Made by a program: the position numbers and the translations under genes. Below are positions 29,568 through 40,479 of a stretch of 64,000 nt of DNA, piece after piece (within the stretch, counting starts at the first letter, position 1; each line of letters begins with the position of its first letter). Under the pieces are notes generated by a model that did not search any database, had not been told where the DNA came from, and saw only the letters and a program-made list of their open reading frames with translations. Source of the stretch: Competibacter_A sp037045685. GTDB lineage: Bacteria > Pseudomonadota > Gammaproteobacteria > Competibacterales > Competibacteraceae. The stretch lies in assembly GCA_037045685.1 (NCBI GenBank), contig JBAOII010000020.1:124001-188000 (forward strand), in the 5' to 3' direction.

Positions 29568-31791
29568 TCATCCGGGCGCGTAGTTGACCGTCTGTTCCAC
29601 CCGCAAACCGATGTCCGGATCGTAAAGCGGCGCGACCTGAACATACACACCAGACCGCCGCTCCTCGATGGCTCCTTCCGCCAGCAAGCGTTGGTGAATC
29701 CGGCGCGGGATATTCACCACGTAGCGTTGAAATTGGCGCAACGTCTTCCGGTCCAGCGTCGTTGCCGGGCCGCGCCAATCGCGCCAGCAGGTGTTCACTG
29801 TCGCCATAGCGCACGATCACCGGTGCTTGGGTTTCCGAAATCAACTGAAACCGCTCGGCGGCGGTACGGAAACCGAATTCCAGTCGCTGGTTGTTTTTCA
29901 ACAGCGTGGTGATGCCCTGACGGTCGAGCCCTTCCGCGCCCTTGCGCCAGTACAGACTTTGGAAGTATTCGGCAAACAGTTCGGGCGCGAGCGGATCGGG
30001 CGGGCGGCGCAGCAACAGTTGCCGGCCCGCATCGCGGGCTTGGCGCAAATGGCCCTTGGGCGGCTCGGTGGGCGGCGCGAACACCACGACCCGTCCCAAA
30101 TTGAACAAGCGCCCTTCACGATTGCAACGTCCCGGCCGCCTGCGCGATGGAATCCAGCCCCGCCAGCGCCCGGTACACGACCGGGAAATCCAAATCCACG
30201 CCGGCTTCGACCAGTTGCGTGCTGACCACTCGGAATCGGTTCGCCAGCGTTCAGTCGTCGCTTGATCGCCGCGATCACCTCGGCGCGGTGCTGGCCGCAC
30301 ATCAGGCCGGACAGATGCACCGTCCCCGCCGGCAACAAACCGTGCAAAATTCGCGCATCGTCGCGCCGGTCCACGATGCACAGCGCGCGGGGATGGGTTT
30401 CCAATTCGGCGGCGACCGCTTCCCAGGAAGTCGGTGCGTGCAAATCCTCGGGCAGCGCCACCTCCACGCGGCGCAATTGCTTGTGCAGTTCCCGTACCGC
30501 CGTCGCGTCGCCCACGATCTCGCGCACCTCGTCCAGCCCGTCGAAAGCAAAATCGAAGCTGCGCCGAGACGCCAGCGCCGGCTGAGTCGCGGTACAGAGC
30601 ACGAAGCTGACGCCGTAATGGCGGCTCAATTCCCGAATCGCGCCCAGGATCGGGGTCAAAAAATCGGGCGGCAACAATTGCGCCTCGTCCAGAATCACCA
30701 CGCTGTCGAGAGTGTTGTGCAGCTTGCGGGTCCGACTGGGGCGGGCGGCGAACAGGGACTCGAAGAATTGAACGTTGGTGGTCACGACCAGCGACGCCTC
30801 CCAGTTCTCGCAGGCCAATCGACTACGCGGCGTTTCCCGGTCCGAGTCGAGATTGCTGTGATGTTCGAGCACCGCGTCCTCGCCGAATACATCGCGAAAC
30901 ACGTCCGCCGTTTGCTCGATGATGCTGGTGTAGGGGATGACGTAGAAAATGCGGCGCTTGCCGTGATGCCGCGCGTGGCGCAGGGCGAACGCCAGCGAGG
31001 CCAGCGTCTTGCCGCCGCCGGTGGGCACGGTGAGCGAGAACAGCCCCGGCGCTTGCTCCGCCGCGCCCCGGCAGCGATCCAGCACCACCGCCCGCATCCG
31101 GTTGACCGGCGTTTCCGTGCGTTTTTGCCGCTCAGCGCCGCCATGTACGCATCGAAACATGGCTCCAGTTCCATCAGCGAAGGATACCGGCCGCGTAGCA
31201 CGGTCTTATCCGGGGTCATAAACTGTTCGGTGTCGAGAAAATCGGCGTCCACCAAGACAGGAAAACAACAGCCGAATCCAAAGCGCATAATCGCGCTGAC
31301 CGGGATTGGAAGTCGGCAACGGCGCGTCGAGAATGTCGGCGGGTGGGGATTGCGCCAGCGCCTCGGCCAGCAAATCGGGTTGTTGCAGCCGATTAGCGAG
31401 ACTGGATGCCGGCGCTTCGGCGCTTTGCCAGTCCGGTAGGCCCGCGTGATGCCCGGTGATCAAATAGGCGAGAATACGGCCCAGGCCCTTCATGCGCGCC
31501 GATGGCGTGCAGTGCGCCCGCCGTGGAATGATCGACCCGGCCCGGCGTGGTTTCGATGTGCGCGTCGTAGCCGGAGGCGCCACGGATGTAGCGCTGGAAT
31601 GCAGGACGGTATTTGCCGAGATCGTGCCACAGGCCAGCCAGTTTGGCCCAGTCGCCCGCATCGAACGCGGCGGCGAAATCTTCGGCAAGCGCCGCGACGC
31701 CGCGCAAATGGTCATCGAGAAGATGCGGCAACCATTGACCATTGGTATCTTGTCTGACATGGGCCAGAAAAATAGAAGATTTGTCTGACAC
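29568..31791 (-). pseudogene. cas3: Cas3 helicase-nuclease (type I-C), about five frameshifts as read
   Basis: GTG start with AGGAG seven bases upstream. Seen across frames: N-terminal HD nuclease with LAGLWHDLGKYRPAF and ITGHHAGLPDW, helicase Walker A LTVPTGGGKTLASLAFALRH, DEAH-box equivalent VVILDEAQLLPP, motif III CTATQPA, and later domain-2 AGLDSIAQAAGRCNREGRL. Frame changes are near 31493, 31262, 31125, 30255 and 29785; spliced length is ~740 residues, normal for Cas3. Degrades target DNA after Cascade binding. The stop is 26 bp before the cas5 start. The gene reads away from the SGNH hydrolase at 31944 across a shared promoter region. Confidence 0.88.
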
Positions 31792-31943
31792 AAATGAACT
31801 CCTGTTCGTATTATCGTTTCTTTAGAGAGAATAGTGCATCGCAAGAATATTTAAGCGGACTTCGGACCGAAATTTTTCCGAAAAAATTGGCAGCGTGTTC
31901 TACACTGAATACACGCTTGATCGAGCATTATGGGAGAAGAAAG

Positions 31944-32726
31944 ATGGCTTCGCGTCCATATTGGGATGAAAATGAAATGACCAACCGAAACGAATCCCCG
32001 GACATACTGGCGCTGGGTGATTCCTGGTTTTGGTATCCCTTCAATAATCTGCTTAACCCTATTTTCAATATTTGGAACGGCAATCGTGTCGTTTACGCTA
32101 TCGGTGATAATGGCGCTGAACTGCGGGATTATCTGACCAAGAAACGGTACCGCGATAATTTCCTGGCGAGCTTGGAAACCTATAGCAGAAAGACCAAATT
32201 GGTGTTATTGAGCGGGGGAGGCAACGATATCGCCGGTGCTGATTTCAAACAGCTTCTCAAACAACGGTGCGCCAATGAGCAATCGGCCGCTGCTTGCTTT
32301 GTTCCAGGTCAGCCAGATGACATCTTGAACGATTTTGAAGTGCGCTATCGTGAGCTTGTTGATGCGGTGCTCGATAAGATAAACAACGCTGTCATTGCGA
32401 TTCACAATTACGATTATGCATTCGCAAGCGGCAGGAAATTTTTTGGTTTTGGAAACTGGCTCAAAAAGCCAATGGATGATTGCGCGGTTCCAGAAAAATA
32501 TCGAGTTGAGATTATCCAAATGCTAATTGATGACTTGGGAGCCCGATTGGCTCGAATCGAGCAACACGATCCCGATCATGTCGTGTTTATTAAAACGGCG
32601 GGGACACTTAAAGATGAAAACGAGTGGGCAAACGAGTTGCATCCGACAAGAGTCGGTTTTGAACGGCTCGGCGGCTGCTTCAAACAAAGGCTTACACCGA
32701 TCATGAAAAAAAGATTCAGGTGGTAA
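31944..32726 (+). CDS. SGNH/GDSL-type hydrolase
   Basis: 260 residues from ATG 31944, chosen because GGGAGAA lies 6 bases upstream; an upstream in-frame ATG overlaps the cas3 promoter. Block I GDSWFWYPF carries the Ser nucleophile near residue 26, block III GGGNDI supplies the oxyanion Asn, and block V ELHPTRVGF supplies Asp/His (here a Glu-Leu-His) near the C-terminus. No signal peptide, so probably cytosolic. Noticeably less GC-rich than its neighbours. Divergent from cas3; a link to the CRISPR locus is possible but unproven. An 8-bp gap separates it from the exonuclease. Confidence 0.82.
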   Translation: MASRPYWDENEMTNRNESPDILALGDSWFWYPFNNLLNPIFNIWNGNRVVYAIGDNGAELRDYLTKKRYRDNFLASLETYSRKTKLVLLSGGGNDIAGADFKQLLKQRCANEQSAAACFVPGQPDDILNDFEVRYRELVDAVLDKINNAVIAIHNYDYAFASGRKFFGFGNWLKKPMDDCAVPEKYRVEIIQMLIDDLGARLARIEQHDPDHVVFIKTAGTLKDENEWANELHPTRVGFERLGGCFKQRLTPIMKKRFRW

Positions 32727-32734
32727 CAAATTCC

Positions 32735-33568
32735 ATGGCCAACCCTCTCCATTTGCTCGTCATCGACCTCGAAACCCGTCCCGACGCGGCGATTCTGCCG
32801 GCGGACCGCGACCCGGAGGCGTTTCCCAAGCCGATCCAGCACGAGATCATCACGCTCGGTTTTCTGTTGGCGCGCATCGAACGCGACGGCCAAGGCGAGC
32901 GTTACGCGGTGCGCAAACTGGGTTCGGCCAGCATCGCCGACCGCAGCGAGCGGGAGATTCTGACGGGATTCTGGCATCTGGTGGATCGGAACAAACCCCG
33001 CGTGGTGACCTGGAACGGGCGCGGTTTCGATGTCGCCGTGCTCAAGCAGCGCTCCCTGATCCACGGTCTCGTCGCCCACGACTGGCATCGCACCGATCCG
33101 CGCTTCGGCTACGACTACCGCTTCGAGACCAACTGGCATTGCGATTTGATGGACGCGCTCTGCGACTTTGGCGCCTCGCCCCGGCTGGGGCTGGACGAGG
33201 CGGCCCAGGCGTTGGGCCTGCCGGGGAAATGGAACGGCCACGGGGAGAACGTCGCGGACTTGGCCGCAGCGGGCGATTACGCCGCCATCAACCGGTACTG
33301 TGAGGGCGATGTGCTGAACACCTACGTCCTGTATCTGCGCTGGGCGCGGTTCAGCACCCGCGTCAGCGCGCGGGGCCACAACGCCAGCGTGCAAAACCTG
33401 CTGGATTATCTCGAAGCGGGCCGGGAACGAAATCCGCATTGGGCCGAGTTCGCCGGACTCTGGCAGGCCAGCGCGCGGCCGTGCCCGCTGTTCGTCGATG
33501 AGCCGCTCGGCGAACCGGGGCCGCAACCGCCGGAATCGCACCTGAGAAGCGAGGATGTGCTGCGGTAA
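32735..33568 (+). CDS. Predicted PolB-like 3'-5' exonuclease
   Basis: 277 residues from ATG 32735. DnaQ/PolB-type exonuclease motifs: ExoI LLVIDLETRPD, ExoII VTWNGRGFDVAVLKQR, and ExoIII YCEGDVLNTYVLYLRW, matching the predicted PolB exonuclease family (DNA_pol_B_exo2). Such stand-alone exonucleases are widespread and their DNA repair role is inferred. It follows the SGNH gene by 8 bp but has much higher GC, so co-transcription may be incidental. Confidence 0.9.
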   Translation: MANPLHLLVIDLETRPDAAILPADRDPEAFPKPIQHEIITLGFLLARIERDGQGERYAVRKLGSASIADRSEREILTGFWHLVDRNKPRVVTWNGRGFDVAVLKQRSLIHGLVAHDWHRTDPRFGYDYRFETNWHCDLMDALCDFGASPRLGLDEAAQALGLPGKWNGHGENVADLAAAGDYAAINRYCEGDVLNTYVLYLRWARFSTRVSARGHNASVQNLLDYLEAGRERNPHWAEFAGLWQASARPCPLFVDEPLGEPGPQPPESHLRSEDVLR

Positions 33569-33593
33569 CAGCATCGCTTGCTCGCGGAGAAGC

Positions 33594-33656
33594 CCACAAC
33601 GCAACCGTCCCATCGAATGCTTCTTCCGCAAGCGCAAACAGTTCCGCACCATCGCC
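33594..33656 (+). pseudogene. Remnant of an IS5-type transposase C-terminus
   Basis: A short open stretch encodes PQRNRPIECFFRKRKQFRTI, which matches the DDE transposase end of IS5-like elements (R-N-x-I-E-x-F-F-x-K-x-K-x-F-R-x-I-A). No start, no flanking inverted repeats and no further transposase sequence found. Assigned by motif only. Confidence 0.5.
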
Positions 33657-33764
33657 GGTTTGGGGCCGAGGAGAAAACGGGTTGATCGTCGAAGTGTCCA
33701 ACGCTCCCCGCCAGAACACAACGACATCGGATCGCCTTCTGCTGATGCCGCTGCCGAACGGGTC

Positions 33765-33857
33765 GTCCCCTTGCGTGATCCTCTCGGAAATGTCGGGAAA
33801 AATGACCACGAAACCGTCTGCTTCCGCCGGTTTCAAGTGAACGGGCAGCTCCCACAC
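33765..33857 (-). pseudogene. Fragment of a HicB-type antitoxin
   Basis: Minus-strand frame reads WELPVHLKPAEADGFVVIFP then DISERITQGD, the conserved N-terminal half-fold of HicB antitoxins (P-V-H-L-x-P-x-x-x-x-G-x-x-V-x-F-P-D-I-x-E-x-I-T-Q-G-D). The rest of HicB and any HicA toxin are missing. With the IS5 remnant it marks a 300-bp decayed patch between the exonuclease and the pentapeptide protein. Confidence 0.55.
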
Positions 33858-33871
33858 GGGGTTCGAGCTCG

Positions 33872-34604
33872 CTACTTGTCCCGGCATTCCCCCACCGACC
33901 CCGGCGGGCAGCGCTTGCGATCCACCCAGATCGTGCTGTCCAGCTTGGCGCCGGTGAAGCGGGCGCCGTCGATCCGGGCGTCGGCCAGGGTCGCTTCGGC
34001 CAGATCGGCGCCGGCGAAATCGACCGCCAGCAGACTCGCGCCGTCCAGCTTCGCGCCCCGGAGCTTGGCGCCGCTCAGCACCGCGTTTTCCAGCATCGCC
34101 CGGCTCAATACCGCGCCGTTCAGATCGGCGTTCGGCAGCTTGGCATCGGTCAAAGTCGCCTGCGCCAGATTGGCCTTGCCCAGCTTCGCCCCGCTCAGGT
34201 TCGCTCCGGAAAGGTCGGCCTGATACAGCCGCGCCCCGCTCAGGTCGGCATCGCTCAAATTCGCCTGAATCAACACCGCCCGATCCAGTCGGGCACCCGC
34301 CATGCTGGCATCGACAAACACCGTCCGTTCCAGCTTGGCCGAAACCAGCCGCGCGCCGATCAAGGTCGCGCTGGCGAAATCCGCGCCGGTCAAGGTCGCA
34401 TCGCCCAGATCCGCGCCGTCGAGCCGGGCGCCCGTCAGCTTGGCATCGGTCAAATTGATCTGGGTCAGCACCGCCTCGCGCAAGTCAGCCCCCTGTAAAT
34501 CGGCGCCCCGCTTGTCGCAGCGCAGCCAGTTGACCCGCCGCGCGGGCGGGTCTTCGCAAGCGCCCCAACCGACGGCGGGCCAGTGCAGCAGCGCCAACAG
34601 ACAT
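33872..34604 (-). CDS. Secreted pentapeptide-repeat protein
   Basis: About 240 residues with roughly 35 A(D/N)LxGA-type pentapeptides (for example GADLQGADLREAVLTQINLT), forming a right-handed beta-helix. C-terminal capped by WVDRKRCPPGSVGECRDK. The N-terminus LLALLHWPAVGWGACED looks like a signal peptide. The start is unclear: the ATG at 34602-34604 is one base out of frame. Removing one T there would give M-LLALLHWPAVGWGA, the expected start; TTG 34597 is the fallback. As read, the same frame joins the lon coding region upstream, which is an artefact of the Lon frameshift. Function unknown. Confidence 0.78.
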
Positions 34605-34617
34605 AATGCTCCCCTCG

Positions 34618-34668
34618 CTCTCTGGGAGAGGGGTCGTGGGTGAGGGCGATCACTCGTCCGCACGGCCC

Positions 34669-34697
<29 letters not shown>
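34618..34697. repeat. Palindromic intergenic repeat, two inverted copies (BIME-like)
   Basis: Copy 1 (34618-34647) runs CTCTGGGAGAGGGGT then GTGGGTGAGGGC; copy 2 (34665-34697) is its inverted form, GCCCTCACCCCAACCCTCTC then CGGCGGGAGAGG. Together they could fold into one long hairpin. The lon stop codon (34669-34671) lies inside copy 2. A third copy occurs at 37864-37899, so the unit is dispersed. Confidence 0.75.
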
Positions 34698-37117
<2,420 letters not shown>

Positions 37118-37232
37118 GATCTTTCTCGCGGCTAAGGGAAACTTGAACCCTAAATGCGGGCGAGGCAAGGGATTATCAAGGCCGGGCGCATCGACCGGGC
37201 CGGGCGGTGATGCGGCTGGCGGCGTTCCCGCC

Positions 37233-37841
37233 TTATACCCCGCCCTTGCGCAGCACGATCCGCCGGAACCAGCCGCCGGCCAGCGCCGGTCGGTCGGACA
37301 CCACTTCCAGTCCCAGCACTTGCGCCAGCACCTGCTCGAACACCATGTCGGTGCGGGTGGCCAGCAGCCCCAGCAGCGGGCTGACCAAGCGCCGCAGCGG
37401 CGCGGCTTGGCCGGGCCGCAGAAACTTGTCGAGGACGAGAATCCGTCCGCCGCCTCGCAGCACCCGCACCGCTTCCGCCAATACCCGCTCGGGATGGGGC
37501 GTCACCGCCAAAATCAAGTGGAGCACCACGGCGTCGAATTGCGCGTCGCCATACGGCAGGCGGCGGGCGTCACCGACATCGAGCCGGATCTCCAGTTTCG
37601 CGGCGGCGGCCTTGCGCCGGGCGCGCGCCAGCATCGCGGGAGTCAAGTCGAGGCCGGTGTAGCGCGGACCGCGCGGCAGCAGCGGCAGATCCAGGCCGCT
37701 GCCGACCCCGACCAGCAGCACGTCGGCGGGGGACTCTTCGTGGAGCGCGGCCAAGCTGCATCGCCGCATGGCGTTGGTGAACGGCGCCACCAGCGCATCG
37801 TAAACCGGCGCGAACAGAGTGTAGCTATAGCGCAGCGTCAA
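37233..37841 (-). CDS. Class I SAM-dependent methyltransferase (UbiE-like)
   Basis: About 202 residues starting at the TTG at 37841 (TLRYSYTLFAPVYDALVAPF is the usual opening of the UbiE/COQ5-type family; no ATG is available). Motif I VLLVGVGSGLDLPLL binds SAM, the acidic YTGLDLTPAML follows, and LPYGDAQFDAVVLHLILAVT is the post-motif helix. The dispersed palindrome lies immediately upstream (37864-37899). Substrate unknown. Confidence 0.8.
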   Translation of the reverse strand: MTLRYSYTLFAPVYDALVAPFTNAMRRCSLAALHEESPADVLLVGVGSGLDLPLLPRGPRYTGLDLTPAMLARARRKAAAAKLEIRLDVGDARRLPYGDAQFDAVVLHLILAVTPHPERVLAEAVRVLRGGGRILVLDKFLRPGQAAPLRRLVSPLLGLLATRTDMVFEQVLAQVLGLEVVSDRPALAGGWFRRIVLRKGGV

Positions 37842-37863
37842 GGTATCCGCCTTGAAAAAGCTT

Positions 37864-37899
37864 CCCTCTCTCTCTGGGAGAGAGGTTGGGGGTGAGGGT
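37864..37899. repeat. Third copy of the dispersed palindromic repeat
   Basis: Contains CCCTCTCTCTCTGGGAGAGA followed by GGTTGGGGGTGAGGG, the same unit as the copies at 34618-34697. Lies between the methyltransferase start and the apaG stop. Confidence 0.7.
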
Positions 37900-37912
37900 A
37901 TCCTTTCATCGC

Positions 37913-38299
37913 TCAATGCAGGGTGCGGGGAATGGACAGCACGAACGCCGGGATATCCGCGTCGAAGGTCACGCCGTCGTCGGCCAGCATCTGATAGCTG
38001 CCCTTCATGCTGCCGACCGAGGTTTCCAGGATCGCGCCGCTGGTGTATTGGAAACCCTCGCCCGGACGCAGATAGGGTTGCTCGCCGACCACGCCCTCGC
38101 CGCGCACTTCCTCGATCTTGCCGTTGGAGTCGGTGATGATCCAGTGCCGGGTGAGCAGTTTGGCGGGGACGCCGCCCTGATTCTGGATCACCACGGTATA
38201 CGCGAAGACGTAGCGGTCGTGGCCCGGATCGGATTGCTCTTCCAGATAGAACGCCTGCGCGGCGACCTTGATGTTGTAGTCGGTCTTTTTCTTCCCCAT
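37913..38299 (-). CDS. apaG: ApaG/Co2+-magnesium efflux-associated protein
   Basis: 128 residues from ATG 38299 (MGKKKTDYNIKVAAQAFYLE). Conserved ApaG features: FAYTVVIQNQGGVPAKLLTR, HWIITDSNGKIEEVRGEGVV, and GEGFQYTSGAILETSVGSM near residues 85-105. Forms a fibronectin-III-like fold; role poorly defined. Often in an rsmA-apaG operon; here it is far from rsmA (61.4 kb). Confidence 0.95.
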   Translation of the reverse strand: MGKKKTDYNIKVAAQAFYLEEQSDPGHDRYVFAYTVVIQNQGGVPAKLLTRHWIITDSNGKIEEVRGEGVVGEQPYLRPGEGFQYTSGAILETSVGSMKGSYQMLADDGVTFDADIPAFVLSIPRTLH

Positions 38300-38503
38300 G
38301 GACGGTCGGTTCCAGGTGGTTGCGGTGGGTTCGGGCGGCCAGGGCGCGGGGCGAGACAGCGCGCCCCGCCGGCAAGCTTTCGCGGGAAAGCGATTGATTG
38401 TAGCAATTATCGGCGGCGATTCGGCCGCTATCGACACCGCCTCCGCCCCCCAGCCGCCGGGGAAGAGATCGAGCGCGCCGGGTCCCAAACCCCTTCGGAC
38501 GCG

Positions 38504-39607
38504 TCAGAACGCGAGGCGGTCGCGTCCTCCCTGCTTGGCGCGATACAGGGCGCCGTCCGCCTGCTGGAGCCAGATCGACGACTCGCCCTGGGGACTGAAC
38601 TCGGAAATGCCGATGGAAACCGTGATGCGGACCTCCCGGCCTTCATGGACGACCCGCAACCCGCGCACCGCTTGCAGCAATCTTTCCGCCAGCATCGTGG
38701 CGACTTCGACGGTCGTTTCCTGGGCGATGATCACGAACTCTTCGCCGCCGTAGCGCGCCACGAAGTCGCTGCGGCGCGGAAAGGTTTGCGCGCAGCAATC
38801 GGCGAACTTCCGCAGCACCAGATCGCCGACCAGATGCCCGAAGTTGTCGTTGATTTGCTTGAAGTGATCGAGATCCGCCATCAGCAGGCAGGCCGGTTGA
38901 CCGGACAGCTTGTTGAACTCGGAGATGCGCAGCAGTTGCTGATCGAAGGCTTTGCGGTTGTACAGCCGGGTCAACGAGTCCAGTTCCAACTCCCGCCGCG
39001 CCGCGCTCAATTCCTCGCGCATGGATTTTATTTTGTCGGCCAGTTGCTCCAGCACGCTGCGATGGGTGCGCTGCCGCTCCTCGGTGATGTGCCCGATGGT
39101 GCCGATGACCTGCATGGCCTCGCGCTTGACGGTGTCCAGGGAAGCGTTGCTTTCGACCACGTATCGGAGGCGGTTCAGTTGCTCGCCGATATCCGTTTGA
39201 TCTTCCTGGCCTTCGGCGATGACCTTGCCCAGCGTGTCGATGAAATCGCCGAGCACATTGCGAATTTCCTTGAAATTGGTGGTGACGTAGGCTTTTTCCC
39301 GCTGCCGCAACTGGGTGACGAAATCGCGCAAACCTTGCCAGTTACGCTCGCTCACTGCGCCGGCCGCAGCGGCGCCGGGTCCGGCGCCGGGACAGGGGGC
39401 GGCGATCAGGACGTGCCGCGCCCATTGCTGGCACATTTCGTTGATGGTCTGGGCGCTATATTGATCGAGATCGAACGCGAATTTGCCCAAAATGCGGAGT
39501 AGGTCGGCCGTGGCATCCAGCCCGGGATCGTCGCTGGTCGAGGGAACGAACACCGCCTCTCGGGCTTCGTCGGGCTGCTTTTTTCCGCCTTTTTTACCCC
39601 AAAACAT
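38504..39607 (-). CDS. Diguanylate cyclase (GGDEF domain)
   Basis: 367 residues from ATG 39607. N-terminal ~200 residues are soluble, with a helical, cysteine-containing sensor-like region and a long coiled coil (LADKIKSMREELSAARRELE). The C-terminal GGDEF domain has DLDHFKQINDNFGHLVGD and the active-site variant GGEEF. An inhibitory I-site RRSD lies five residues before it, so product inhibition is expected. Makes cyclic-di-GMP for lifestyle control. Lies alone on its strand. Confidence 0.93.
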   Translation of the reverse strand: MFWGKKGGKKQPDEAREAVFVPSTSDDPGLDATADLLRILGKFAFDLDQYSAQTINEMCQQWARHVLIAAPCPGAGPGAAAAGAVSERNWQGLRDFVTQLRQREKAYVTTNFKEIRNVLGDFIDTLGKVIAEGQEDQTDIGEQLNRLRYVVESNASLDTVKREAMQVIGTIGHITEERQRTHRSVLEQLADKIKSMREELSAARRELELDSLTRLYNRKAFDQQLLRISEFNKLSGQPACLLMADLDHFKQINDNFGHLVGDLVLRKFADCCAQTFPRRSDFVARYGGEEFVIIAQETTVEVATMLAERLLQAVRGLRVVHEGREVRITVSIGISEFSPQGESSIWLQQADGALYRAKQGGRDRLAF

Positions 39608-39838
39608 GGATACACCCCACGTTGAGAACATGCCAAAGCTGGCGCGAACGCCTAAAATTCTGTTGCCATCGAGGCCGCCAATGGCCCTTGGAGCCACGCA
39701 CCACCCCGGCCTTTTGGCAAGCGGTCCTACCCAATATTATCGGCGCATCGAGTTGCGCGAAGAAGTACGGGATAACCTTATACCTTGTTTCGCGTTTCAT
39801 CCATGCATCGTTTGCCGACCCAGATAGCGAGGTGCTGA

Positions 39839-40438
39839 ATGGCCGAGGAACCGTGCGTTCGACGCCTGTCCGGTGGCGATATCGACGCTTTTCTGCCCGA
39901 ACTGGCGCGGCTGCGCATCCGGGTGTTCCGAGAATATCCCTATCTCTACGAAGGCAGCGCTGCTTATGAGGAAAAATACCTCAAGACCTACGCGAACGTT
40001 CCCGAAAGCGTCATGGTACTGGTCTGGGACGGCGGCCGGGTGGTCGGGGCGTCCAGCGGTTTGCCCCTGGAGGTGGAAACGCCCGAGACCATCGCGCCCT
40101 TTATAACCCGAGGCTACGATCCGAAACGGATTTTTTACTATGGCGAGTCGGTGCTGTTGCCCGAATACCGGGGCCGAGGATTGGGCAAGCGATTTTTCGA
40201 GGAGCGGGAAGCGCACGCCCGTGGCTTGGCCCGCTTCGACATCGCCTGCTTCTGCGCCGTCGAACGGCCCGCCGACCATCCGCGCCGGCCGGCGGATTAC
40301 CTGCCGCTCGATGCGTTCTGGAACCGGCGCGGCTTCGTCGAGCACCCCGAACTGCGCGCTTTCTTCTCGTGGCGTGAACTGGACGAAGCGAGGGAATCGC
40401 CGAAGCCGATGGTGTTCTGGCTGAAACGGTTGGCTTGA
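39839..40438 (+). CDS. GNAT-family N-acetyltransferase
   Basis: 199 residues. The acetyl-CoA motif LLPEYRGRGLGKRFFEERE is near residue 104-122, preceded by the YYGESV beta strand. N-terminal VRRLSGGDIDAFLPELARL and Tyr-rich EYPYLYEGSAAYEEKYL are typical of substrate-side helices. Substrate unknown. Monocistronic, facing trpB2 across a bidirectional hairpin. Confidence 0.85.
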   Translation: MAEEPCVRRLSGGDIDAFLPELARLRIRVFREYPYLYEGSAAYEEKYLKTYANVPESVMVLVWDGGRVVGASSGLPLEVETPETIAPFITRGYDPKRIFYYGESVLLPEYRGRGLGKRFFEEREAHARGLARFDIACFCAVERPADHPRRPADYLPLDAFWNRRGFVEHPELRAFFSWRELDEARESPKPMVFWLKRLA

Positions 40439-40444
40439 AGCGGC

Positions 40445-40468
40445 GGGGGCGGTGCGGAAACCGCCCCC
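40445..40468. terminator. Hairpin between convergent GNAT and trpB2 genes
   Basis: Inverted repeat GGGGGCGGT at 40445-40453 and ACCGCCCCC at 40460-40468 with a short GCGGAA loop. No good T-tract on either side, so a probable but imperfect shared terminator. Confidence 0.5.
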
Positions 40469-40479
40469 CCGCTCGCTCG

